Assembly: GCA_021613375.1 (NCBI GenBank)
Contig: CM038726.1
Span: forward strand, 4,161,525-4,225,524
Source of the DNA: Megaleporinus macrocephalus
Lineage: Eukaryota; Chordata; Actinopteri; Characiformes; Anostomidae
Reading direction: 5' to 3'
Length of the DNA: 64,000 nt
A program made the position numbers and the translations under genes. Below, in pieces: positions 35,855 through 48,380 of this stretch (positions are counted from its first letter, which is position 1; each line of letters opens with the position of its first letter). Below the pieces are notes generated by a model that saw only the letters and a list, made by a program, of their open reading frames with translations, made no database searches and was not told the DNA's origin.

Positions 35855-36065
35855 TGGTAGTTAGGGAACCAGCCTTGTGACCGGAAGGTTACTGGTGACT
35901 GGAGTGCCCTTGAGCAAGGCACCTAACCCCTGACTGCTCCCTGGGTGCTTTGCACAGGGCTGCCCACCGCTCTGGACAAGTGTGCTCATTGCCCCTTGGT
36001 GTGTCTGTTCACTAGTGGTCCCCTGTGTGCCGCTGGCTGTATGGCTGAAAGTAGAGACCAGCCCT
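35855..36065 (+). mobile_element. Dispersed SINE-like repeat with tRNA-like head
   Basis: Contains TTAGGGAACCAGCCTTGTG, CCGGAAGGTTACTGGTGAC, GAGCAAGGCACCTAACCCC, GGGCTGCCCACCGCTCTGG and TGTGCTCATTGCCCCTTGG, the series of a very common otophysan fish repeat. The B-box region is shortened in this copy. Identification is from memory. Confidence 0.65.
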
Positions 36066-36900
36066 AGCCATGTGTCCAAGCATCCTACCATAGAATCAGC
36101 TCTTCCGTCCACAATGACAAACTTGACTCCTCCACTGCTCTAAGTTTTGGACTGACCACAAATTCCTGGGCACTGCCATGCTTGTTAGCATCCATATGTG
36201 CCGGGCACCGTCCCCTCGAGCACTAGTGAGAGTCCCAAGAGGTGGTGACGAGGTGGTGCTCGAACCCCACGCACTGACGGCATCAAAACGAGGAATACGG
36301 TGGGAAGATGGAGAGGCCCATCAGCGGAGCCTACTGGGCTGCAGCAAGGTCGCGGTATTATGCCTGAGGTTTGATCCCAGTGACCAAGCTGTGGAGCAGT
36401 GGACTCTCTCTGCCTCTTGGCTCAGGTGCGGGCGCCGCACTGTAACAGAAGCCTCGGCTTTGGCAGTGCAGGAGCAGATGGGAAGAAGACAGCTGCAAGG
36501 TCTGACGAGCTCAAAGGCTCATATGTGGGAAGGCCGGAAAAGTCGGGCTTTGAAGCACATGAGAGGGGTGAGGTTTGGTTCTGTTCGTGGTTTGTGTTCG
36601 TGTAAAAATAAATTTAAAAACGACTGCTGCGACCGCCTATCCTGCCTCAAGCGCTCGGGAAGAACAAAGTCATTGTCATCCTCCTCCACTGCTATACAAA
36701 CAGAGAGCTCCATCTCTTCTCTCCGAGCTATGCAGCTTAGCTTAGCTGCTGGAGGCCGAATCTATCCCTCTGAATCTCTCTATGCACAGATAAAGGGGCT
36801 ACTGTTGGACCACAGCTACGTCAAACGTTGCTTTGATGTTGCTCCAAAATCTATTTGTGTGTTTCGGATTTAATAGTGCATTACAGAAGTGTAAGTTGCC
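36066..36900. other. Mostly unique DNA with a possible LTR-like end
   Basis: A 231-codon plus-strand frame (36178-36873) has no family resemblance. Around 36600-36665, AAAATAAATTTAAAAACGAC (polyadenylation-like) is followed by GACCGCCTATCC and TCAAGCGCTCGGGAAGAACA, resembling the R/U5 end of fish LTR retrotransposons. No second LTR or primer-binding site was found, so a solo LTR is only a possibility. Confidence 0.3.
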
Positions 36901-39190
36901 GAGGGCGCTGACACACTGACCCCACAAGGAATAAACACCTGACACTGACAGACCACCCCTACACCAAGACAGACCCTGGCACTCCGACCCCAAACCAGGA
37001 CAGACCTTGACACACTAACTCCATACCAGGACAAATCCTGACACCATACCTTGAGACATCAATCCCACACCAGGACAGACCCTGACACATCAATCATACA
37101 CCAGGACAGACCCTGACACATCAATCCCACACCAGGACAGACCCTGACACATCAATCCCACACCAGGACAGACCCTGACACATCAATCCCACACCAGGAC
37201 AGACCCTGACACATCAATCATACACCAGGACAGACCCTGACACATCAATCCCACACCAGGACAGACCCTGACACATCAATCCCACACCAGGACAGACCCT
37301 GACAGACTGATTCCACACCAGGCAAGACCCTGATACTGATAGACTGATCCTATACCAGGGAAGACCCTGACACTGAGACTGATCCCACAGCAGGATAGAC
37401 CCTGACACACTACCCCATACCAGGACAAATCCTGACACCATACCAGGACAGGCTCTAACACTGACCCCACACCAGGACAGACCCTGACACATCAATCCCA
37501 CACCAGGACAGACCCTGACACATCAATCCCACACCAGGACAGACCCTGACACATCCATCATACACCAGGACAGACGCTGACACATCAATCCCACACCAGG
37601 ACAGACCCTGACACATCAATCCCACACCAGGACAGACCCTGACACATCCATCATACACCAGGACAGACCCTGACACATCAATCCCACACCAGGACAGACC
37701 CTGACACATCAATCCCACACCAGGACAGACCATGACACATCAATCATACACCAGGACAGACCCTGACAGACTGATTCCACACCAGGCAAGACCCTGATAC
37801 TGATAGACTGATCCTATACAAGGGAAGACCCTGACACTGAGACTGATCCCACAGCAGGATAGACCCTGACACACTACCCCATACCAGGACAAATCCTGAC
37901 ACCATACCAGGACAGGCTCTAACACTGACCCCACACCAGGACAGACCCTGACACATCAATCCCACACCAGGACAGACCCTGACACATCCATCATACACCA
38001 GGACAGACGCTGACACATCAATCCCACACCAGGACAGACCCTGACACATCAATCCCACACCAGGACAGACCCTGACACATCCATCATACACCAGGACAGA
38101 CCCTGACACATCAATCCCACACCAGGACAGACCCTGACACATCAATCCCACACCAGGACAGACCCTGACACATCAATCATACACCAGGACAGACCCTGAC
38201 ACATCAATCCCACACCAGGACAGACCTTAACACATCAATCATACACCAGGACAGACCCTGACACATCAATCCCACACCAGGACAGACCCTGACACATCAA
38301 TCCCACACCAGGACAGACCCTGACACATCCATCCCACACCAGGACAGACCCTGACACATCCATCCCACACCAGGACAGACCCTGACACATCAATCATACA
38401 CCAGGACAGACCCTGACACATGAATCATACACCAGGACAGACCCTGACACATCAATCATACACCAGGACAGACCCTGACACATGAATCCCACACCAGGAC
38501 AGACCCTGACACATCAATCATACACCAGGACAGACCCTGACACATCAATCCCACACCAGGACAGACCCTGACACATCAATCATACACCAGGACAGACCCT
38601 GACACATCCATCCCACACCAGGACAGACCCTGACACATCAATCCCACACCAGGACAGACCCTGACACAGGCACACTGACCCCACACCAGGAAAGACCCCG
38701 ACACTGAAAGACTGATCCCACACCAAGACAGACTTTGACACAATAACTCCACACCAGGACAGACCCTGACACATCAATCATACACCAGGAAAGACCCTGA
38801 CAGACTGATCCCACACCAGGAAAGACCCTGACACTGACAGACTGATCCCACACCAGGACAGACCCTGACACTGACAGACTGATCCCACACCAGGAAAGAC
38901 CCTGACACTGACAGACTGATCCCACACCAGGACAGACTTTGACACAATAACTCCACACCAGGACAGACCCTGACACATCAATCCTACACCAGGAAAGACC
39001 CTGACAGACTGATTCCACACCAGGAAAGACCCTGACACTGACAGACGGATCCCACACCAAGACAGACCCTGACAGACTGACAGACTGATCCCACACCAGG
39101 AAAGACCCTGACACTGACAGACTGATCCCACACCAGGAAAGACCCTGACAGACTGATCCCACACCAGGAAAGACCCTGACACTGACACTC
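36901..39190. repeat. 31-bp minisatellite (CAGGACAGACCCTGACAC)
   Basis: About 70 units of 31 bp: CAGGACAGACCCTGACACAT then CAATCCCACAC, CAATCATACAC or CCATCATACAC. A run of atypical units (CAGGCAAGACCCTGATAC, CAGGGAAGACCC, CAGCAGGATAGACC) occurs at about 37301 and again at about 37765. Units with AGGAAAGACCCTGACACTGA dominate from 38.67 kb on. Confidence 0.97.
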
Positions 39191-39289
39191 CTTAATGGCC
39201 CCATTGTTATGCAGATATGAAGGGCGCTAATAAACTAAGCTAATAAACACACAGTGAGATGTAGTTACAGGTGATTACACACTAAACAT
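39191..39289. other. Short unique segment
   Basis: About 100 bp between two arrays. Confidence 0.4.
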
Positions 39290-40830
39290 TTTCATTAGTT
39301 CCATTTCCGATTAACTCCTCCCACCACGATCTTACACATTGCTCCTTTAATTTCACCTTATACTTTCTGTCTTTTCAAGATAAGAAAATGATCAAATGCC
39401 TAGTCCACATTATAAAACACTGACTTTTCAATCAATTTTGATGTTATGTTATATTCCATCTTCTTACCACCCATCACAATCTTACACATCGCTCCTTTAA
39501 TTTTGCCTTTCTGTCTCAAGATGAAAAAAATACTGTCTGTTTTTCATTATGGTAGCCTGACTTTTCAGTTGATTTTAACGTCTTGTTATGTTTCATTTTT
39601 GATTATCACCTACCCACAGTCTTCCACACCGCTCCTTTAATTTCGCCTTTCTGTCTCTTCAATGTAAAACAAATATCGAATGCCTGTTCTTTATTATAAT
39701 AGCATGACTTTTCCGTAAATTTTGATGTCTTGTTATGTTCCATTTCTGGTTATCATCCAACCCCTACCCCAACAATTTTACACACTGCTCCTTTAATTTC
39801 ACCTTTCTGTCTCTTCAATAAAAAAAAAAGAATGCCAGTTCTTTATTATCATAGCCTGACTTTTCAGTTGATTTTGATGTTTTGTTATGTTACATTTCTT
39901 ATTACCACTCCCCTTAATCTTACACACTGCTCCTTTAATTTTGCCTTTCTGTCTCCATTCATCCATTATCTTCCACTTTCTGTCTCTTTAAGAAAAAAAA
40001 TACTGAATGTCAGTTCTTCAGTATTGAGCACAAACTTTTCAATCGATTTTGATGTCTCATTATGTTCCATTTCTGATTATCACCTCCCTACAGTCTTACA
40101 CACTGCTCCTTTAATTTCGCCTTTTTGCCTCATCAATGTAAAACAAATATCGAATGCCTGTCTATCTTTATTATCATAGCCTGACTTTTCAGTAGATTTT
40201 CATGTCTTGTTATATTCCATTTCCATTCCCCTGCTCAACCCCACAATCTTACACACCGCTCCTTTAATTTAGCCTTTCTGTTTCCATTCATCTATTCATC
40301 TATTATCTTCCATTTTCTTTTATTTTCAAGAAAAAAATACTAAATGTCAGTTCTCCTGTATTGTGCACTGACTTTTTAATCAATTTTGATGTTATGTTAT
40401 GTTCCATTTCTGATTATCACCTCCCCACAATCTTACACACCGCTCCTTTAATTTTGCCTTTCTGTCTCTTCAATGTAAAACAAATACTGAATGCCTTTTC
40501 TTTATTATAATAGCCTGACTTTTCAGTAAATTTTAATGTCTTGTCATATTACCTTTCTGTTTATAACCCTCCCAACCCCCCCTCACAATCTCACACAGCT
40601 CCTTTAATTTTGCATTTCTGTCTCCATTCATCCATTATCTTCCACTTTCTGTCTCTTCAACTGTTCTCTGACACTGTTTTGTGACTGATTTTCTGTTTTG
40701 TGACTGATTATCACCTCCTCACAATCTTACACACTGCTCCTTTAATTTTGCCTTTCTGTGTCTCCTATTAAAAAAAGAACATCTTTTCTTCTGTATCACG
40801 CAATGACTTTTCAATCGATATCGTTGTCTT
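39290..40830. repeat. About 150-bp tandem repeat, ten copies
   Basis: The word GCTCCTTTAATTT or a close variant marks each copy (39341, 39491, 39631, 39788, 39927, 40107, 40258, 40442, about 40600, 40737). Units also share CTGACTTTTCAGTTGATTTT, TTATGTTCCATTTCTGATTA and AATCTTACACA. Some copies carry an extra CCATTCATCCATTATCTTCC, so length varies from about 140 to 185 bp. Confidence 0.9.
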
Positions 40831-41317
40831 CATGCATTGCGACCTACACGTTAGCTACATTAGCGCTGTAGCTCCAGAACCCACACTAGAGAAACAAACA
40901 GGTCACACCGACTACAGTTCTATTTATACCTCTGTACGTCTCATTTATTCAACTTTATGCTTTCTGTTGCAGCTACGGTCACATTCTGGACCTGGAATCT
41001 GGACACCCGTTTCCATAGCAACTTGTTTGTTCTTAAGGACACCAGACACGTCTAACAGCGGTAATTACTCTGAACCTCCCGAAACTTCGGGCGGGAGCTC
41101 CTGGCTGAAAAAGGCGGTGAGGTGCTTCCACCCGGGGAAGCTTCCTGCTGGACCGGCACGCCGGCAGTGACGAATGGCTGCAACGGCTTTCATCCCCACT
41201 GCCTCGCTGACCGCTCCTGCGGCCCCGCTCGCCGCCGCTGCCGAGGCCATTTAACCTTCTTCTGTTATATCAGACACATCAGCGGAGGAAATGATCCCCT
41301 TCCACCCCCCACCCCCC
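40831..41317. other. Unique sequence with a GC-rich patch at 41050-41265
   Basis: The patch reads CGGGCGGGAGCTCCTGGC through GCCGCCGCTGCCGAGGCC. Both strands have short open frames (41122-41442 plus, 41065-41250 minus) without family resemblance. Candidate regulatory or unrecognised exon sequence by composition only. Confidence 0.4.
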
Positions 41318-42720
41318 TTCTCTCTCACTCTGGATCAGGATTTGGCAGCATAAAGCATTGCAGGTCTGTTATGTCTCCAGCGGGTGTCGTACGATTACGG
41401 AGGCCCATTAGAGGAAGACAGATCACTGCGTTAGCCGTTTAACCCCTTTCTAAACCGGGCCGATTAAAGGGCCCATATGGAAATCCATATAGTTTCAATT
41501 AAGTTCACTTATAGGCATAAATAGGTATTAAAACATACACCTCCCTCCTCAGACCCCATACCCCCAAAAAACAGGCCCATTCTGCGCGCATCATGGTTGT
41601 GATGTCACAGCTCGTCCCACACCTTCGGGTAACAAATGCACCGCTGCTGTCACCCAAAGCATTCCACGTGCCCAAAAACAGCTCCAAAGGTTTATAACTT
41701 CAACAGCCCGGTTCCTGAATGGCATGTTGAGCTTGGCACAATACAGGGGGGCCAATTAGAACAGAGCTCATTTGCATATGCTAGTTTTAAAGGGACAGTA
41801 ACAGAAAGACCCAGTGGTGATTCCAAGCGAGCAGCATTCATAGAGTCAACATGAACTCTATGAAGCATTGCGGATCTGTTATGTCTCCAGCGGGTGTTGT
41901 ACGATTACGGAGGCCCATTAGAAGAAGACAAACTGCTGCGTTAGCTGTTTAACCCCTTTCCAAACTGGGCCGATTAAAGGGCCCATATGAAAATCCATAC
42001 AGTTTCCATTGAGTTCAATTATAGGTATAAATAGGTATTAAAAACATACACCTCCCTCCTCAGACCCCATACCCCCAAAAAACAGGTTCATGGTTGTGAT
42101 GTCACAGCCTGTCCCACACCTTCGGAAAACAAATTCACCGCTGCCGCCGCCCAAAGCATTGCACGTGCCCAGAAACAGCTACAAAAAAGGTTCATTACTT
42201 CAACAGCCTGGTTCCTGAACGGCATGCTAAGCTAGGCACAATACCGGGGGACCAATCAAAACAGAGCGGGTGTCGTACGATTACGGAGGCCCAATAGAGG
42301 AAGACCGATCACTGCGTTAGCCGTTTAACCCCTTTCCCAACCGGGCCGATTAAAGGGCCCATATGGAAATCCATATAGTTTCAATTAAGTTCACTTATAG
42401 GCATAAATAGGTATTAAAACATACACCTCCCTCCTCAGGACCCATACCCCAAAAAACAGGCCCGTTCTGCGCTCATCATGGTTGTGATGTCACAGCCCGT
42501 CTCACACCTTCTGGAAACAAATTCCCCGCTGCCGCCGCCCATAGCATTCCACATGCCCAGAAACAGCTCCAAAGGTTTACTACTTCAACAGCCCAGCTCC
42601 TGAATGACATGTTGAGCTAGGCACAATACAGGGTAACCAATCAGAACAGAGCTCATTTGCATATGCTAGTTTTAAAGGGACAGTAGCAGAAAGACTAGCA
42701 TTAGAGTTAAAACATCCATT
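41318..42720. repeat. About 0.5-kb unit in three tandem copies
   Basis: The marker CTCCAGCGGGTGT occurs at about 41374 and 41885, with the third copy opening at GCGGGTGTCGTACG near 42267. All copies share TTAACCCCTTTC, ATTAAAGGGCCCATATG, ACATACACCTCCCTCCTCAG and GGTTGTGATGTCACAGC. Copies 1 and 3 continue to TTTGCATATGCTAGTTTTAA and AGGGACAGTA; copy 2 is cut short at AACAGAG, where copy 3 begins. A fourth, diverged fragment lies at 46332-46490. The unit may derive from a transposon, but I saw no termini or coding sequence. Confidence 0.9.
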
Positions 42721-43020
42721 AACAGCACAAGGACGTTTCGTGATGTGCTCAGTAATACAGTAAGAGTTCAGTTGTTGGGACACAGCCAACACGGCTCAGC
42801 CAATCAGATTTTAGGATCAGTTAGGGACTGGGTGCCCAACTTTTGCATACAGCTGCAGGTTTAAGGTCTTAGTCGGTAATAAATCGATGGACGAAAGACT
42901 TAAACCAACGTTCCCGAAGACGAAGCCTCAAACAAGGTTTGGATCACGACCCTGTCGGAAGGTATTTCCAGTCGGAGGGATTTTCCGTCTCGGCTAAACG
43001 CAGATGTGGAGACTTACTCT
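42721..43020. other. Unique sequence, nothing identified
   Basis: About 300 bp without repeats or an exon. Confidence 0.4.
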
Positions 43021-43145
43021 AAAGACCCCCACGCGCCTGTGATGTAGTGGAAAACAGTGATGCAGCTGCCTCGGTGGTATCATACCGCTCTCCATAGCCC
43101 ATCTCTCTGGATAAGAGCGTCGGCCAAATGCTTTAAATTTGAATG
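43021..43145 (+). mobile_element. SINE-like fragment with GGATAAGAGCGTC tail
   Basis: Ends in CTGGATAAGAGCGTCGGCC and AAATGCTTTAAATTTGAATG, the tail shared by many fish SINEs and LINE 3' ends. The preceding GTAGTGGAAAACAGTGATGC is a decayed tRNA-like head at best. Confidence 0.55.
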
Positions 43146-43419
43146 TGTAATATAAATATGGATGCTGGTTTCTAGCCAAGGGTCTCTTTTACTGCCAGAG
43201 TATTTCATAGGAATATGAATTATGGGCTCGTGGAGTCACTGAATGTACCTCCTGCTCATCCATGGTTGAGATTGCTGGAGACCCAATCACCTGCAGCTTT
43301 ATTTCCAAAAAGCAACAATTTACAAAGTTACTCAGTAAGTGATTACATAGCTAATATCCAGATTAACCAGCCTGCTGTCCCTGCTGCATCATGCCTAAAA
43401 GACCATCAGCCAATGAGAG
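43146..43419. other. Unique sequence, nothing identified
   Basis: Part of a 170-codon plus-strand frame (43215-43727) that matches no family I know and overlaps a SINE-like head on the other strand. Not called a gene. Confidence 0.4.
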
Positions 43420-43510
43420 TTGAGCTTTTTGAGGTCACACAAGGTAGTTACCCAGGTGGGGAATCCAACCCCAGTCTACAGTATGGAGGGCAGCCGTGTA
43501 ACCAACTACA
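43420..43510 (-). mobile_element. Possible tRNA-derived SINE head, minus strand
   Basis: Read on the minus strand: TAGTTGGTTACACGGCTGCC (A-box-like) and GGGGTTGGATTCCCCACC (B-box-like, GGTTNGATTCC). Spacing of about 35 bp suits a tRNA promoter. It is not a clean cloverleaf, so not a tRNA gene. Confidence 0.4.
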
Positions 43511-43789
43511 ATCCACATTAGAACAGCTGGTATTAGTATCCCAGTATTCCAGTCGTGGCCATCACCCCCCATACTTTAGTATTCCTAGCACATTCACACA
43601 CCGACTCCTGATCAGCAGAAATCCATCTCAGCTTCGTTTCAGTTCTCCTGCACAGTCTGGCCAAACTCCAAACCCAGTGACCCTCGCAATGCCGTTCGCC
43701 AGTGTTATTACTTTCCTTTCGCTGTGATCCACTGACCAATTACACGCCACTATAGACTCTTACACAAAGCATTCCTGTAAACACATCCA
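43511..43789. other. Unique sequence, nothing identified
   Basis: No array or exon recognised before the ATTCCC-type repeats begin. Confidence 0.35.
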
Positions 43790-44240
43790 TTGTCACATTC
43801 CCAGCTGGATATTCCCATTGATAATAACCAAAACATCCCATTCTCAAGTTTCCAGCTTTAAGATTCCCACTATTAACATTCCTCAACATCATATTCCTAC
43901 TACTACATTCCCAGCATTCAGAATGTCGTTTTTATATTAGAAACATTCCCAACATTTACAACATTCCACAAAACTAAGTTTCCAACTACAAGAGGTCCAA
44001 TATTTAAAACACAACACATACCCTAACATCATGTTCACTACAATAGCACTACCAACATTCACAATATTCCCCAACATCATGTTCACTACAACAGCACTCC
44101 CAACATTCCCCAAGATCATGTTCACTACAACAGCATTTCCAACATTCTTAATATTCCCCAAGATTATGTTTACTACAACAGCATTTCCAACATTCTTAAT
44201 ATTCCCCAAGATTATGTTTACTACAACAGCATTCCCAACA
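43790..44240. repeat. Degenerate ATTCCCA repeat
   Basis: Loose units with ACATTCCCAACATTCA. From 44030 on they become regular: ATGTTCACTACAACAGCA with CATTCTTAATATTCCCC. Confidence 0.8.
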
Positions 44241-45900
44241 TCCATAATACCACCTCAGCATTATGTTCACTACAACAGCACTACCAACATTCACTATATT
44301 CACCAACATTATGTTGACTTCAACAGCACTACCAACATTCACTATATTCACCAACATTATGTTCACTTCAACAGCATTCCCAACATTCACAATATTCCCC
44401 ACAATATTCCCTGACATCATGTTCACTACCACAACATTCACAACATTCACAATATTCCCCATCATTTTCACTACCACAACATTCACAACATTCACAATAT
44501 TCCCTAACATCATGTTTACTACCACAACATTCACAACATTCACAATATTCCCCATCATGTTCACTACCACAACATTCACAACATTCACAATATTCCCTAA
44601 CATCATGTTCACTACCACAACATTCACAACATTCACAATATTCCCTAACATCATGTTCACTACAACAACATTCACAACATTCACAATATTCCCCAACATC
44701 ATGTTGACTTCCACAACATTCACAATATTCCCCAACATCATGTTCACTACCACAACATTCACAACATTCACAATATTCCCCAACATCATGTTGACTTCCA
44801 CAACATTCACAATATTCCCCAACATCATGTTCACTACAACAACATTCACAATATTCACAATATTCCCCAACATCATGTTCACTTCCACAACATTCACAAT
44901 ATTCCCCAACATCATGTTCACTAACACAACATTCACAACATTCACAATATTCCCCAACATCATGTTCACTAACACAACATTCACAATATTCCCCAACATC
45001 ATGTTCACTACCACAACATTCACAATATTCACAATATTCCCCAACATCATGTTCACTTCCACAACATTCACAACATTCACAATATTCCCCAACATCATGT
45101 TCACTAACACAACATTCACAACATTCACAATATTCCCCAACATCATGTTCACTTCCACAACATTCACAATATTCACAATATTCCCCATCATGTTCACTAC
45201 CACAACATTCACAATATTCCCCAACATGTTCACTACCACAACATTCACAACATTCACAATATTCCCCATCATGTTCACTACCACAACATTCACAACATTC
45301 ACAATATTCCCCAACATCATGTTCACTAACACAACATTCACAACATTCACAATATTCCCCAACATCATGTTCACTACCACAACATTCACAATATTCACAA
45401 TATTCCCCAACATCATGTTCACTAACACAACATTCACAACATTCACAATATTCCCCAACATCATGTTCACTAACACAACATTCACAACATTCACAATATT
45501 CCCCATCATGTTCACTACCACAACATTCACAACATTCACAATATTCCCCAACATCATGTTCACTAACACAACATTCACAACATTCACAATATTCCCCAAC
45601 ATCATGTTCACTACAACAACATTCACAACATTCACAATATTCCCCATCATGTTCACTACCACAACATTCACAATATTCCCCATCATGTTCACTACCACAA
45701 CATTCACAACATTCACAATATTCCCTAACATCATGTTCACTAACACAACATTCACAACATTCACAATATTCCCCATCATGTTCACTACCACAACATTCAC
45801 AACATTCACAATATTCCCTAACATCATGTTCACTACCACAACATTCACAACATTCACAATATTCCCCATCATGTTCACTAACACAACACAACAATATTGT
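44241..45900. repeat. 36/42/48-bp minisatellite (ATCATGTTCACTACCACAAC)
   Basis: Units of ATCATGTTCACTACCACAAC, one or two ATTCACAAC/ATTCACAAT modules and ATTCCCCAAC. Loss or gain of a 6- or 12-bp module keeps the frame, which explains open frames of about 520-570 codons on both strands, including a Cys-rich minus-strand one that mimics a cysteine-rich protein. About 36 units. Confidence 0.95.
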
Positions 45901-46331
45901 ACAACACCCAACATTTACAGTTCTCCCCAACACCATGTTCCCAATGGTAATATTCCAAGTATTAATATGTTCAACATCTGATTTTATGCAACAGCATTCC
46001 CTGCATTTATAATATGCCCCATTATTATGTTCCCAACTCCCAACAAAGATTTCCAGTGTGAAAAAACATTTCTCACCATCTTATTCACAGTGAGGTATTC
46101 CTAACATTACAACATTCCCTAAATGTATATCATTAATATGTTCTCAGCGTACTTTCCCAGCTACATCATTCTTAACACTTACATATTCCGAATAATATTC
46201 CCAACAACATCATCCTCTACTAGACACATCATATTTACAGCTACAGCACTTCCAATATATACTCTATAAGTCTAGTATTCTGAACACTGACATTATAAAC
46301 CATATTCTGAACATTTTTTCTCTTTCCATCA
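45901..46331. repeat. Diverged ATTCCC-type sequence
   Basis: Decayed continuation of the neighbouring arrays with scattered ATTCCCAAC words; no clear period. Confidence 0.5.
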
Positions 46332-46490
46332 CTCTCTCTCTCTCCGGATCAGGAATTGGCAGTATGAATTATTGTAGGTCTGCAGTGTCTCCAGTGGGTG
46401 TTGTACAATCACAAAAGCTCATTAGAGCAAGACAGATCACTGCATTAGCCATTTAACCCCTTACTAAATGGCCCGTATTAAAGAAATCCA
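46332..46490. repeat. Diverged fourth copy of the 41.3-kb unit
   Basis: CGGATCAGGAATTGGCAGTA, GTGTCTCCAGTGGGTGTTG, AGACAGATCACTGCATTAGC and CATTTAACCCCTTAC match 41330-41460 in order, with about 15% changes by eye. It ends near the start of the next ATTCCC array. Confidence 0.8.
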
Positions 46491-47660
46491 CATTTTCTTT
46501 GCCTTCATACACATTCCGAACTTCAGTATTCCTAACATTAACATTTCTCAACATCATATTCCTACTGCCACATCGTCAACATTTGTAATCTTCCCCAACA
46601 TCATATTGCCACTATTGTATTCTCAAAATGTACTGTTCAACATTATGTTCCCAGCTAAAATCAAATTCCCAAAAGCAGTATTCCCAGCATTTACATTGTT
46701 TCCAAAATCATGTTCTCAAATACAAGATTCCCAATTTTAGCAAAATTATTTACATCACATTCCCAACAACTGCATACCCAACGTTTTGCCCCACATCATG
46801 TTCCCAAATACAAGATTCCCAGTATTAACACAATTTTCAACATCACATTCTCAACAACAGTATACCCAGCATTTGCAATATTTCCAAGATTATATTCCCA
46901 AATACAAGATTCTCAAAATTGGAGAATTAACAAAAATTTCAACATCACATTCGCAGCAACGACATACCCTAACATTTACAAGATCCCCCCTCAGGATGTT
47001 CCCAAATATATTCCCAATATTAACAAAATTTTATCACATTCCCAACAACAGCATACCCAGCATTTACATTATTTCCAACATCATGTTCCCAAATGCAAGA
47101 TTTTTAATATTAACAAAATCTTTAACATCACATTCCCAACAACAACATACCCAGTGTTTACAATATTCCCAACATTATATTTCCAAACTTTAGGATTCTC
47201 AATATTAATACAATTTTCAACATCACATTCCCAACAACAACATACCCAGCATTTATAATTTTTCCAACATTATATTCCCAAATACAAGATTTTAATATTG
47301 ACACAATTTTTTTACATCACAGTCCCATCAACCAAATACCCAACATTTACAAAATTCCCAACATCATGTTCCCAAATACATCACATTCCCAGTAACAACA
47401 TACCTGACATTTACAAGATTTCCAACACCACGTTCCCAAATACAAGATTTTCAAAATTAACAAAATTTTAATATCCCATTCCCAACAACCACATACCCGA
47501 CATTTACATCATGTTCAAAATACAAGATTCCCAGCACTAACAACAATTATCAATTATCATATTCGCACTACAGTATTCCCGACATTTACTGCATTCCTCA
47601 CATTCATATTACCAACTTCAGCGCAACATGTTGCAACAATCTTCCCAGCTGCAGCTTTCT
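46491..47660. repeat. About 100-bp repeat with TTCCCAAATACAAGATT
   Basis: About ten diverged units: TCCCAACAACANCATACCC, AGCATTTAC, TTTCCAACATCATGTTCCC, AAATACAAGATT, ATTAACAAAATTTTC. Closely related sequence recurs at 50736-51160. Confidence 0.85.
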
Positions 47661-47955
47661 CAACAGCACTCAGCATTCTCTTCCATATTCACCAACCAAA
47701 TTTACAGCATTCCCAAATAGGCACCTCATATTCCCAGCTACAGCATTTCCAAGATCTAATCCAATATGAAATTCCCAGTATTCCCAGTCTCCTGAACACT
47801 GACAGTATCCCCCAAAAGCATATTTCAAACAGCAGCATTTTAAAACCTGAAAATCCTTCATAAACACTAGCGGAGCCTGTTATTCCGGCACCGCTGTGTA
47901 AGGCTGGGAGAAAACTCCCAGTCCTGGATGTCGTATCCATGGAATAAAGATGGAG
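47661..47955. repeat. Segment also found (shortened) at 51160-51290
   Basis: Shares TTCCATATTCACCAA, TTTACAGCATTCCCAA, GCTACAGCATTTCCAAGATC and AACTCCCAGTCCTGGATGTC with 51160-51290, where about 140 bp of the middle is absent. This makes it the likely relative or source of the insert in the Tc1 relic. Confidence 0.8.
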
Positions 47956-48038
47956 CTCTTCATCTAGATAACAACACTGTGTGTGACTGTACATCCTGTA
48001 AATTGTAGATTTACTCCCAACAACCACATCAAAGCATC

Positions 48039-48039
<1 letters not shown>
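47956..48039. other. Short unique segment
   Basis: Fewer than 100 bp before the CA-rich region. Confidence 0.3.
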
Positions 48040-48072
<33 letters not shown>

Positions 48073-48334
48073 TTAAATACACACACACTCAAACATACAC
48101 ACTCACACACACACACACACACATTCAAATACACACACACACTCAAATATACACAATCAAACTCAGTCATAAACATACACACACTCACACACACACACAC
48201 ACACATTCAAATACACACACACTTAAACAAACAAATACAAATGTTCATAAACATACTCATAAACACACATACACACTGTCATAAACATACACACACTTAA
48301 ACATATATCCACTCTTAAACATACACATGCTCAT

Positions 48335-48380
<46 letters not shown>

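Noticed and set aside
36178..36873. 231-codon plus-strand frame
   Set aside because: Overlaps a possible LTR-like end, has no domain and no splice context.
36901..39190. CRISPR-like regular repeats
   Set aside because: Units are contiguous with no unique spacers, in a vertebrate context.
43420..43510. Functional tRNA gene
   Set aside because: Promoter-like boxes only; no clean cloverleaf and the sequence is best read as a SINE head.
43215..43727. 170-codon plus-strand frame
   Set aside because: No family resemblance or splice sites that I can support, and it overlaps a SINE-like head on the other strand.
44196..45981. Open frames of 520-572 codons, one rich in ECC and CGSEHD
   Set aside because: The Cys-rich look comes from translating a repeated ATTCACAAC-type unit; all changes in unit length are multiples of six, so several frames stay open on both strands.
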